Positions 1 through 6,686 are shown, counted from the stretch's first letter. The stretch: DNA of 8,046 nt from an uncultured Methanomassiliicoccales archaeon (GCA_934234005.1 CAKQHC010000071.1:1-8046); one strand, 5' to 3'. Translations and numbers: made by a program. The notes: generated by a model from the letters alone, not told the origin.

Positions 1-297
1 GACGCGTGGAAGAAAGTGCAGAATATCAACTGCGGTCTTTTGATTCTTCAGGACGGTACGGGAAATCCCGACGGTTCTATAATGAGACTTCACAGAGAAA
101 ACTGTCCGTTCGGTATGGAATGCTTCAATTCACATTCCAGAGTAGAGAATATGTTCAGCGCTTTGATTCTCGGAGATTATATTTCCATGTACGTTGCAAA
201 GATGAGGGGAATCGGAGCCGGAGATGTTCCGCCTATAACATTTTTGAAGGGATTACTCAAAGAAAGACTTCACACTGAGATTTGGTGTTTGGAGTAA
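1..297 (+). CDS. SIS-fold sugar-phosphate isomerase, C-terminal fragment (phosphoglucose/phosphomannose isomerase-like)
   Basis: The reading frame is open from the first base and ends at TAA 295-297, giving 98 residues; the 5' part lies outside the window. The fragment has the look of the last part of an archaeal-type bifunctional phosphoglucose/phosphomannose isomerase. A beta strand LLILQD (residues 13-18) comes first, then a polar segment with RENCPFGMEC (32-41), and then the typical end of the family: LGDYISMYVAKMRGI (57-71), a short acidic/proline linker, and ITFLKGLLKE (79-88). In that family this helix-rich end closes the second SIS subdomain, and the enzyme interconverts fructose-6-phosphate with glucose-6- or mannose-6-phosphate in the cytosol. 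The next gene begins 21 nt downstream on the same strand and encodes a sugar nucleotidyltransferase, which fits a sugar-phosphate role. The catalytic region is not visible, so substrate is an inference; another SIS-domain isomerase is possible. Confidence 0.62.
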   Translation, partial: DAWKKVQNINCGLLILQDGTGNPDGSIMRLHRENCPFGMECFNSHSRVENMFSALILGDYISMYVAKMRGIGAGDVPPITFLKGLLKERLHTEIWCLE

Positions 298-307
298 TCC
301 GTTTAAC

Positions 308-313
308 AGGTGA
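308..313 (+). promoter_or_regulatory. Shine-Dalgarno site fixing the TTG start at 319
   Basis: AGGTGA lies 5 nt before the TTG codon at 319-321. The GTG at 310 is in the same frame but is followed two codons later by TGA, so it cannot be the start. This makes TTG 319 the only sensible start for the nucleotidyltransferase. Confidence 0.6.
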
Positions 314-318
314 TTTGA

Positions 319-1191
319 TTGGATTTAGTGATTTTGGCAGCAGGTATGGGAAGCCGTTTCGGCGGCCCCAAACAGATACAGCCTGTGGATAAAGAAGGGC
401 ATTTCATAATAGATTATTCGGTATATGATGCAATAAAAGCCGGTTTTAACCGTGTGATTTTTGTTATACGCAAAAATAATTACGAAACGTTCCGCGATAC
501 AATAGGAAAACGTTTTGCCGATAAAATCAATGTGGAATATGTTTTTCAGGAAGTCGATTCCATAGCTGCAGAAGGGATTCCTGCAGACCGTGAGAAACCG
601 TTGGGTACCGCACACGCAATACTGTGTTGCAAAGATGTCGTAAAGAGTCCGTTCATGATTATCAATGCGGATGACTTCTACGGATTCGGTTCATACAATC
701 TGGCGACGCATTTCAATTGCGATGATTCAACCTTCGGTTGCATTACATATAAAGCGGGAAACACACTGACGGAAAACGGAAAGGTAAAACGCGGTGTATG
801 TGTGGTGGATAACGGAAATATAACGGGATTGATAGAATCGTCCATATGCGAAAAAGATGGTAAAATCGATGCCGTTCCTCTTGACGGATCCGATGAATTC
901 ACAACCTCTATGGATGCTCCCGTTTCTATGAACATGTTTATACTTCCGCCGTCTGTGTTTGATATTTTCGGTAAAGAATTCAATCGTTTTGTCCGCAATA
1001 TGGCCGACAGGAACAAAGACGAATTCCTGTTGCCCGACGTAATAAATGATATCGTACATTCCGGAGGGGCTGTTTTGCGCAATATCGTTTCCGATGAACG
1101 CTGGTACGGAATTACATACCGCGAAGATTTGGAAAAACTTGTGGATGCTTTGTCCGTTATGACTTCCGAGGGAAAGTATAATTGGAACTGA
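319..1191 (+). CDS. Sugar-phosphate nucleotidyltransferase (NDP-sugar pyrophosphorylase family)
   Basis: This 290-residue cytosolic protein is a GT-A-fold nucleotidyltransferase, the family that joins a sugar-1-phosphate to an NTP and releases pyrophosphate. The N-terminal signature LAAGMGSRFGGPK (6-18) is the nucleotide-binding loop, with Arg13 and Lys18 in the usual places. KPLGTAHA (93-100) matches the base/sugar recognition loop, and INADDFYG (115-122) is the metal-binding acidic motif in the form typical of a widespread bacterial/archaeal subfamily whose substrate is not settled. That subfamily is about the same length. Translation starts at TTG, supported by an AGGTGA site. The gene lies between a sugar isomerase fragment and a GmhA-like isomerase with short gaps (21 and 27 nt), so it probably shares a transcript with them. 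It could activate a hexose, heptose or aminosugar phosphate; the sequence alone does not tell which. The family assignment is strong. Confidence 0.85.
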   Translation: MDLVILAAGMGSRFGGPKQIQPVDKEGHFIIDYSVYDAIKAGFNRVIFVIRKNNYETFRDTIGKRFADKINVEYVFQEVDSIAAEGIPADREKPLGTAHAILCCKDVVKSPFMIINADDFYGFGSYNLATHFNCDDSTFGCITYKAGNTLTENGKVKRGVCVVDNGNITGLIESSICEKDGKIDAVPLDGSDEFTTSMDAPVSMNMFILPPSVFDIFGKEFNRFVRNMADRNKDEFLLPDVINDIVHSGGAVLRNIVSDERWYGITYREDLEKLVDALSVMTSEGKYNWN

Positions 1192-1218
1192 ACAGATTCG
1201 GACATTGGGGAATCGATC

Positions 1219-1878
1219 ATGGACAAAACCAGAGTAGAGTCTTCTGTAATTGCAGATGAGTTGTTTGCCAGATATCCTTCGCTTGATTCCTGCAGGGAAT
1301 CCATCACAGATGCCCATAAGATGCTGTTGCGTTCATATGAAGGCGGAGGTAAATTGCTGCTTGCAGGAAACGGCGGAAGTGCTGCAGACAGCGACCACAT
1401 ATCCGGAGAATTGAACAAATCATTCCGTTTCAAACGTCCTGTGGACGATTATTTGGCTTCGGAATTGGAACGCCTTTACGGAGAAGACGGCAGATCGCTT
1501 ACAGCTTCTTTGGAGGGCGGTCTTCCAGCAATTCCTTTGACTTTGTTCAATGCATCCAATTCTGCATTCAACAACGATGTCAGCTCCGAATCCGCATATG
1601 CACAACTTGTACAGGTTCTCGGAAACAAAGGAGATGTATTCATAGGGATAACGACATCGGGAAATTCCGGAAATATTGTAAAGGCTATTATGGCAGCCAA
1701 AGCTCGCGGGTTATCCACGATAGCTCTGACAGGCGAAACCGGCGGCAAGTGCAAAGGTTTGGCAGACATTTGTATCTGCGTACCGGAGAAAGATACGTTC
1801 AAGGTTCAGGAACTTCATCTTCCGGTATATCATGCGTTATGTGCCATGGTTGAGTCGGATATGTTCAGATTACCGTGA
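1219..1878 (+). CDS. GmhA-like SIS-domain phosphosugar isomerase (sedoheptulose-7-phosphate isomerase family)
   Basis: This is a 219-residue single SIS domain. GGKLLLAGNGGSAADSDHI (43-61) is the phosphate-binding loop, and TTSGNSGNIVKAI (145-157) is the second phosphate-contact motif. The two catalytic residues of E. coli GmhA (Glu65 and His180) appear to be kept: Glu64 in GELNKSF, and His205 in ELHLPVYH, where the 5-residue spacing from the preceding His matches E. coli. Compared with GmhA (192 residues) there is an extra stretch of about 25 residues near 77-105, a feature I associate with a widespread GmhA-like subfamily. GmhA converts sedoheptulose-7-phosphate to D-glycero-D-manno-heptose-7-phosphate, the entry to activated heptose. 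The start ATG has a GGGGA site 7 nt upstream. It sits within a four-gene sugar group. Family certain; exact substrate inferred. Confidence 0.83.
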   Translation: MDKTRVESSVIADELFARYPSLDSCRESITDAHKMLLRSYEGGGKLLLAGNGGSAADSDHISGELNKSFRFKRPVDDYLASELERLYGEDGRSLTASLEGGLPAIPLTLFNASNSAFNNDVSSESAYAQLVQVLGNKGDVFIGITTSGNSGNIVKAIMAAKARGLSTIALTGETGGKCKGLADICICVPEKDTFKVQELHLPVYHALCAMVESDMFRLP

Positions 1879-1890
1879 TGTTTGTCCGTC

Positions 1891-1900
1891 ATATTTTTAA
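1891..1900 (+). promoter_or_regulatory. Possible TATA-like element (or T-run terminator) between the SIS gene and the RmlD-like gene
   Basis: ATATTTTTAA lies in the 45-nt gap, roughly 24-33 nt before the ATG at 1924. No good Shine-Dalgarno site precedes that ATG (only a weak CGGGA near 1909). The placement suits an archaeal TATA box with a very short leader. The T5 run at 1894-1898 could equally help end the upstream transcript. Confidence 0.28.
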
Positions 1901-1923
1901 TTCAACATCGGGATATCTGAAGC

Positions 1924-2694
1924 ATGGACATACTCATCATAGGCAATTACGGACATATCGGAGCAGATCTTGCAAAATCGTTAACTGACCGTAAACAGTA
2001 CGTTCTCAAGCCTAAGAAGGATGAATTAGACGTATTGTCTGAGTTGAGTGTGGAAGGTTATTTTGTAAGAAACCGTCCGTCTGCCGTCGTATTGTGTAAC
2101 GGTTGGTCTGATGACAAGGTCGGAACAGATATCGGAGATTACGGTTATAAGCCAAACAAATCAACAGCAGTAATTCTGCTGAAATTATGCCGTGCCGGTA
2201 ATATTCCTTTGGTATATATTGGGACAGATGCAGGACCCGATTCAATAGCTTACGAAATATCGCAATATAAGAACTCGATTGTAATTCATACGTCATGTCT
2301 TTTCGGCATGGGGGGCGACAATATTGTTCGTTCTTTCATTATATATTCGCGCACAATGGATAATGCATCATTCGACAATTCAAAAATCATCCATCCGACA
2401 TATACCAAAGATATTGCCCGGTTGATTGCGGATATGCTGATAAAGAAGGAATACGGATCGTATGTTCTTCATAATTCCGGCGGTTGCACAGAATATGAAT
2501 TGGCTGTAAAATTATTCTCGATGATGGGTTCCGACGCGGTTCTGACACCGGTCGGAGAAACAGTTTTTGAAGACAGACGCAGGACGTCTTTGCCTTCTTG
2601 GGAGGATGCCGTAGAGAGATATATCAACGAACTCAAAAAGTCCGGATTTTTCTCAGATACGGGCATTAACGGGTTGCAGTCAAGAGGCAGCTGA
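1924..2694 (+). CDS. RmlD-like NAD(P)-dependent reductase/epimerase (extended SDR fold) with shortened catalytic segment
   Basis: This 256-residue protein resembles dTDP-4-dehydrorhamnose reductase, which reduces a 4-keto nucleotide sugar. The dinucleotide-binding loop IGNYGHIG (6-13) keeps the GxxGxxG pattern. The strand VYIGTD (97-102) corresponds to the family's STD motif and HTSCLFG (122-128) to its RTSWxxG motif. HPTYTKDIARLI (157-168) and the C-terminal LPSWEDAVERYINEL (223-237) are typical RmlD end motifs. The part between the STD-like and RTS-like motifs is only about 20 residues, against roughly 50 usually. This is where the YxxxK catalytic pair should be; only Tyr110-x3-Gln114 is seen. 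The protein is also shorter than the usual 280-300 residues. It follows the GmhA-like gene by 45 nt and overlaps the end of the opposing transporter gene by 15 nt. The fold assignment is good; enzymatic activity is uncertain. Confidence 0.75.
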   Translation: MDILIIGNYGHIGADLAKSLTDRKQYVLKPKKDELDVLSELSVEGYFVRNRPSAVVLCNGWSDDKVGTDIGDYGYKPNKSTAVILLKLCRAGNIPLVYIGTDAGPDSIAYEISQYKNSIVIHTSCLFGMGGDNIVRSFIIYSRTMDNASFDNSKIIHPTYTKDIARLIADMLIKKEYGSYVLHNSGGCTEYELAVKLFSMMGSDAVLTPVGETVFEDRRRTSLPSWEDAVERYINELKKSGFFSDTGINGLQSRGS

Positions 2695-3618
2695 GGTTAC
2701 CGCAGGTTTTTCTTCGGGCCATATTTTGGACATGAGTTTGGTTAAGATACTGAACCATGCAGCCTCAACGACGAGCGATATTACGCAAGGCAGCGATGCT
2801 TCGGGATATGTGGCACCAAGGAGCGCCATGCACATAGATGCCATCATGGATGAGTTTTTCCAGTACATCATCGTACTGTAAATTACCGCATTCTCTCTTT
2901 TGACTCCGACTTTGCGCATGATAACAATTAAGAACGTACCTATAACGCATATTCTGATTATACATGCTATAACGAGGAAAAGGGACGAGTCAACATGCTC
3001 CCATAGATAGTCATGTCTGCTTCCGAGGCCCATAAACACCATACAGAACATCATCGCGTTTATTCCGATGACCTTTGGAGTTCTTTTGAGATGCAATTTT
3101 CTCAGAGGTATTGTCAGCGCAAATGGTACGATTATGAAAAGCAGAATGTATTTCAGAATCTCCAGCGGGTTGACTGCATCCCCGATCATGATGTGTGACA
3201 GAATCGGAGTTAGGGCGATGGAAACGATGTACACCATCACGAGGCCGAGAACGGACATTTTCATATCTCCGTTCATGTAAATTGCTGCAGTGACCGTGGA
3301 TATAGCACACGGAGCTATGGCAAGCATAACCCAGCCATACCATAAACCCAAATCGTCTTTGAAGAAATATCCGGTGGCTAAAGTTATTCCCATATTGACA
3401 ATGAACGATGCGACGAGACACCATATCATTTCATTTTTGTATTCCTTGAAGTCCGATCCCTTAAATGACATTCCATCCAGAGACAAAGTCATTTGGATGA
3501 TTAGCGCTATTATCAATGTCGTTGAAGCGTATGGAACTTCATATCCGATAAAGATTGCAGCGATAAGTCCGAGGAATACATACGGCCTCGAATCGCATGC
3601 AACACTTAAGACTGTCAT
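2680..3618 (-). CDS. BASS-family transporter (bile acid:sodium symporter-like)
   Basis: This 312-residue protein is mostly hydrophobic, with nine or ten likely membrane spans spread over residues 12-300 and short charged loops, as in the BASS/SBF family (TC 2.A.28), which moves organic anions with sodium. The segment APCAISTVTAAIYMNGDMKMSV-like region (102-123) matches the conserved mid-protein stretch with a Pro, small residues and a Gly-Asp before a new span. MYWKNSSMMA (251-260) matches the second conserved core region, which contains KN. I chose ATG at 3618; a TTG codon lies directly before it at 3621 in the same frame. No Shine-Dalgarno site is present, but an A+T-rich element is about 26 nt upstream. 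The gene converges on and overlaps the RmlD-like gene. Arsenite (ACR3) carriers share the superfamily and the APC motif, so that remains a less likely alternative. Substrate unknown. Confidence 0.7.
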   Translation of the reverse strand: MTVLSVACDSRPYVFLGLIAAIFIGYEVPYASTTLIIALIIQMTLSLDGMSFKGSDFKEYKNEMIWCLVASFIVNMGITLATGYFFKDDLGLWYGWVMLAIAPCAISTVTAAIYMNGDMKMSVLGLVMVYIVSIALTPILSHIMIGDAVNPLEILKYILLFIIVPFALTIPLRKLHLKRTPKVIGINAMMFCMVFMGLGSRHDYLWEHVDSSLFLVIACIIRICVIGTFLIVIMRKVGVKRENAVIYSTMMYWKNSSMMASMCMALLGATYPEASLPCVISLVVEAAWFSILTKLMSKIWPEEKPAVTSAAS

Positions 3619-3640
3619 CAAAATCCGAGCATATCTATAT

Positions 3641-3648
3641 GATATTTA
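3641..3648 (-). promoter_or_regulatory. TATA-like element before the BASS transporter
   Basis: On the minus strand the sequence reads CC then TAAATATC, centred about 26 nt before the ATG at 3618. An adjoining imperfect inverted repeat (CATAT-CT-ATATG, 3630-3641) overlaps the A+T-rich stretch. No Shine-Dalgarno site is seen, so a separate short-leader transcript is plausible. This is inference from position and composition only. Confidence 0.3.
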
Positions 3649-3674
3649 GGTATAACGGAACTAACTATTTTGTT

Positions 3675-5738
3675 TCATTTAAAGAAAGATACCGTTTCTC
3701 CTACAGGGTCGTTTGTGGGAGATGCTTCCAGTTGTTTTGCATACCTCGATGCTCTGCTGTCAAGAATAACTGCTACGCCCTTGTCGGTTTCCGTCCTTAT
3801 CAGACGCCCTATAGCTTGTTTCATTTTTCTCATAGCCGGAACTTCCGACGTATAGAGCCATCCCTTACCCATTCCATAGCGTTTGTCAAAAAGATCGGAC
3901 ATAGCTCTGGATTCCAATCCGGGCGGAGGAAACGGGATTCCGACTATTATGGCAAAACACAGTTCCTCTCCGGGAAAATCAATTCCTTCGGCAACCGAGC
4001 CTCCCATTACAGTGAAGAAAACACCGTCCCTGCCGTTTCTGAAACGTGCAAGATTTTCCATTGTTTTTCTTTGGTTGCGTGCTTCTTCCCAGAACATATT
4101 CTTGCGTATGTGCCTTTCCAGATACGGACGCATGGAACGCATGTTTGCGTAGGATGTAAAGAACACCAATGTATTCTTATCTACAGAATTGCATAAATCC
4201 GCGATGTATCTTTCGATCCTTTCTTTTATCGAAGGGTCGCGGTTCATTTCCTTTTGGGCAGTGGTCACATCGGTGACATAAAGCACTTTTTTGTGTTCCG
4301 GAGGAAACGGAGACGGGTATGTTCTGAATCTGCAGTTTTTCGGCAGTCCCAGGACTTGTGCGTATTGGGGAAGCGGATTTAATGTTCCGGACATATGGAC
4401 GGCACCGGGAATGGAGCGGAGGAATGCCGATATTTCTTCGGGATCGATGCAGGCAGCGGACAGATATTCGCCCGAGACGGGGTCAACTTTCAACGATCTG
4501 ACAAATTTGTCGGAATCGGAGATAAACCATTTTCTCATCGCAACGGCCAGAATCTGCACGTCGGATTCTTTTGTTTCACCGCGTTCAAGCAATAGTTTTG
4601 TTCTTTCGTCTCCCAGGAGTGTCATGGACTCCAATGCCGTATCGAGCGATGTGCGGGTCATGGAGAATTTGGACAGAATCTTCTCTTCCATGAATTCCGG
4701 TTCAATCAGTACTTCTTTGGCGTTGAATCCTAGTTTTTCGGCAGCAACCCCTTTAACCAATGACTTAAAGTATGATATAAATTCGCGGAGTTTAACTTCG
4801 GGATACACTTCACATTGTTCAAACGCCTGGCATTCCATAATGGCATTGTCAATCATTTTTGAATCGATGGTAAAGCTTTCCTGATCGCGCGCCGCATCAA
4901 TAAGATTGTGCGCCTCATCTACAATCAGAAGAATGTCTCTGTTATCCACTCCGAGGTTGGACATCAGGTTGTTTCTTATGTCTTTGGACAATATGTGGAC
5001 ATACGGAAGTGCAATTACGTCCGATTCACGCATCAACGCTTTTTTGATTTCATACGGGCACGCGCCTAATTTCTCGCAGTATCTGTCCAAGTCATCGGAG
5101 CACGGCAATTCCTTTTTGACGTATTCTTTAATGAGAGGAATCTGACTTTTGAATCTGTCGTAATAGCGGCATCCTCCGGCCTGTCCTTTGTTGCTTTTCT
5201 GTTTGCGTTCATCACACATCATAGACAGAACATTGGGTGGAAGAGCATCATATCCGGGTTGATCGCGGAAAAGAGGACAGGATTTGCCTCTTCCGGTTAC
5301 GGCTATGCCGGAAACATCGCTCATTTTGGATATTGCCCTGAGTTCTCTCATTACCTGATCGCTTTGCGAAATAGTTCTGGTACAGTACAGTATTTTCTTG
5401 CAGTGGGCTTTGGCATGCTGTATGCCTGCGGCGAGAGAAACAACGGTTTTTCCGGTACCGGTTCCCGATTCCATTACGATATGGCGTCCTTCTTCAAGGT
5501 TGTTTACTATATCGGAGATGATTTCACTTTGGCATCCGCGCGGTTTGTACGGCATATACGGCGATCCCGATTCCTGTGCAGATACAATGACGGCTTTTTT
5601 GCGACGTCCGATAAAATCGCCCGTCAAACAGGACTGGTTGCTGATGCTCGCATCATTCGACGAAGTACCGCAATTGGGACATCTGGCAGATCCCGGAGGC
5701 ATCAGGCTTTTGCATTTGTTGCAGAACAGTCCTTGCAT
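3675..5738 (-). CDS. XPD/Rad3-like superfamily 2 DNA helicase with Fe-S domain and N-terminal zinc ribbon
   Basis: This 687-residue protein is a COG1199-type (XPD/Rad3/DinG) 5'-3' DNA helicase. Order of parts: a zinc ribbon with Cys6, Cys9, Cys20 and Cys23; a Q-motif-like KPRGCQ (65-70); Walker A SGTGTGKT (91-98); TRTISQ (120-125, motif Ia); a Cys-rich insertion; DEAH box (274-277); an arch-like helical region about 290-440; motif III HMSGTLNP (448-455); EGIDF (584-588, motif V); and QAIGRLIR (641-648, motif VI). Four likely [4Fe-4S] ligands are Cys154, Cys175, Cys190 and Cys227 (in ACPYE), between motifs I and II as in XPD; Cys213 and Cys221 are extra. All core motifs look intact. XPD acts in repair and unwinding in the nucleoid. 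The zinc ribbon adds about 60 residues over a typical archaeal XPD. The start ATG has no Shine-Dalgarno site but has a TATA-like element upstream. A DinG-like role is the alternative. Confidence 0.88.
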   Translation of the reverse strand: MQGLFCNKCKSLMPPGSARCPNCGTSSNDASISNQSCLTGDFIGRRKKAVIVSAQESGSPYMPYKPRGCQSEIISDIVNNLEEGRHIVMESGTGTGKTVVSLAAGIQHAKAHCKKILYCTRTISQSDQVMRELRAISKMSDVSGIAVTGRGKSCPLFRDQPGYDALPPNVLSMMCDERKQKSNKGQAGGCRYYDRFKSQIPLIKEYVKKELPCSDDLDRYCEKLGACPYEIKKALMRESDVIALPYVHILSKDIRNNLMSNLGVDNRDILLIVDEAHNLIDAARDQESFTIDSKMIDNAIMECQAFEQCEVYPEVKLREFISYFKSLVKGVAAEKLGFNAKEVLIEPEFMEEKILSKFSMTRTSLDTALESMTLLGDERTKLLLERGETKESDVQILAVAMRKWFISDSDKFVRSLKVDPVSGEYLSAACIDPEEISAFLRSIPGAVHMSGTLNPLPQYAQVLGLPKNCRFRTYPSPFPPEHKKVLYVTDVTTAQKEMNRDPSIKERIERYIADLCNSVDKNTLVFFTSYANMRSMRPYLERHIRKNMFWEEARNQRKTMENLARFRNGRDGVFFTVMGGSVAEGIDFPGEELCFAIIVGIPFPPPGLESRAMSDLFDKRYGMGKGWLYTSEVPAMRKMKQAIGRLIRTETDKGVAVILDSRASRYAKQLEASPTNDPVGETVSFFK

Positions 5739-5760
5739 GGAATATGGGTATGCCGACCAG

Positions 5761-5772
5761 AATAAAGTTTTA
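5761..5772 (-). promoter_or_regulatory. TATA-like element before the XPD-like helicase
   Basis: The minus strand reads TAAAACTTTATT, ending 22 nt before the ATG at 5738; its first three bases are the stop codon of the TPR gene. The 31-nt gap has no Shine-Dalgarno site. Placement suits a TATA box with a start of transcription at or very near the ATG. Confidence 0.32.
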
Positions 5773-6642
5773 GCTATTGTTCTGCATTCTCAACTCGGAT
5801 TTCATCGACTTAATCAGGTATGATTCGCCCTCTTCTTCGCGTCCGTCCGCGATGAGGATTGAAGCGATGTTGCGATAAACGGCACTGAGCATTTCTATAT
5901 CGTCCAATCTGTGGTTTTCCAGCATTTGTTCCATGACGAGTGCGGCAGACTTAAAGTCCGTAAGTGCGGATTTGAAATCTCCCGTTTCCTGTTCGCAGTT
6001 GCCTTTTGATATTACAGCCGAGACAAATTCTTCCTCATCTTCCAAAGAGCCCATAGACAGGAGTTCCATACCCAGGCGTACGGCGTTGCTGTATGCATCC
6101 AGTGCTCCGGGTAAAGCATCCATGTCTTCGCACACCTCTCCGTCGAGGTTGCATACCTCCATTTTACGGTTCATGGTCCATGGATCCGTGAATACCATGC
6201 AGAGTTCGTAGGCTTTGTCGAGATACGGTCTTGTTTCTTCGGGATGTTCATAGTCCAAAAGATCGGAAACTGCGGTAATGCAGGCATTCAGAAGAGATTT
6301 GCGATCATAGAAACCATCATTTTCCTGGATGGCCGAGAGATATGATGCTGCATGGCTGTACGATTCTATCGGATCGCTTTCCTGTTCATACAGGAGTATT
6401 GCTTCCGTAATATACACCCTGAACATTATCGACGGATCCGAATTTTCAATATGTCCGGAAAGTTCTTTGGCGGATTCGATATCATCCATAGCAGATGTAC
6501 GAAGTCCCATCATCGATAATACGCTGGCTCTGCGAACATATGCCCCGAGAAGTTGTTCCGGAGAGTTTTCGTACGACAGTCTTTCGACGGCGTCGTTGCA
6601 GTCTTCCAGTGCGTGTTTCAGATGGGTTTCCGATGCATCCAT
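5770..6642 (-). CDS. TPR-repeat protein of unknown function
   Basis: I do not recognise a specific family. The 290-residue protein is strongly acidic and entirely helical in appearance, with no signal peptide or membrane span, so it should be cytosolic. Tetratricopeptide-like helix pairs can be seen at about 31-64 (AYVRRASVLSMMG then AMDDIESAKEL), 164-197 (ALDAYSNAVRLGMELL), 208-240 (GNCEQETGDFKSALTDFKSA) and 253-286 (YRNIASILIADGREEEGESY). Each shows the small-residue and Ala-x-x-x-(Y/F/I) spacing of TPRs, and the region between is probably degenerate repeats. TPR proteins usually act as scaffolds for protein contacts; the partner here is unknown. An in-frame TAG lies upstream, so the ATG at 6642 is the natural start; it has no Shine-Dalgarno site. 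The gene lies 44 nt after feoB and 31 nt before the XPD-like helicase gene. Confidence 0.72.
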   Translation of the reverse strand: MDASETHLKHALEDCNDAVERLSYENSPEQLLGAYVRRASVLSMMGLRTSAMDDIESAKELSGHIENSDPSIMFRVYITEAILLYEQESDPIESYSHAASYLSAIQENDGFYDRKSLLNACITAVSDLLDYEHPEETRPYLDKAYELCMVFTDPWTMNRKMEVCNLDGEVCEDMDALPGALDAYSNAVRLGMELLSMGSLEDEEEFVSAVISKGNCEQETGDFKSALTDFKSAALVMEQMLENHRLDDIEMLSAVYRNIASILIADGREEEGESYLIKSMKSELRMQNNS

Positions 6643-6668
6643 GAGAGGTGATGCGCATGTCTATGTTA

Positions 6669-6680
6669 AAACATATGTTT
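6669..6680 (-). promoter_or_regulatory. 12-bp palindrome in the probable TATA region of the TPR gene
   Basis: AAACATATGTTT is a perfect palindrome in the 44-nt gap after feoB, centred about 32 nt before the ATG at 6642. It is A+T-rich and correctly placed for a TATA box, and its symmetry could also let a dimeric regulator bind. No Shine-Dalgarno site precedes the ATG. Confidence 0.33.
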
Positions 6681-6686
6681 CGTCGT

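Noticed and set aside
678..1433. A 251-codon open frame on the minus strand across the nucleotidyltransferase and GmhA-like genes
   Set aside because: It lies antisense to two genes with clear family motifs, is rich in Ser and Pro as shadow frames often are, and shows no recognisable domain.
1894..1898. T5 run as a firm terminator of the upstream sugar genes
   Set aside because: It is short, has no stem-loop, and coincides with a TATA-like element for the next gene; both readings are kept as possibilities only.
3619..3621. TTG at 3621 as the start of the transporter
   Set aside because: An ATG follows at once in the same frame and fits the upstream A+T-rich element equally well, so TTG is not needed.
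3597..4196. A 199-codon plus-strand open frame over the start of the transporter gene and the end of the helicase gene
   Set aside because: It is antisense to conserved helicase motifs V and VI and has no domain or initiation signal.
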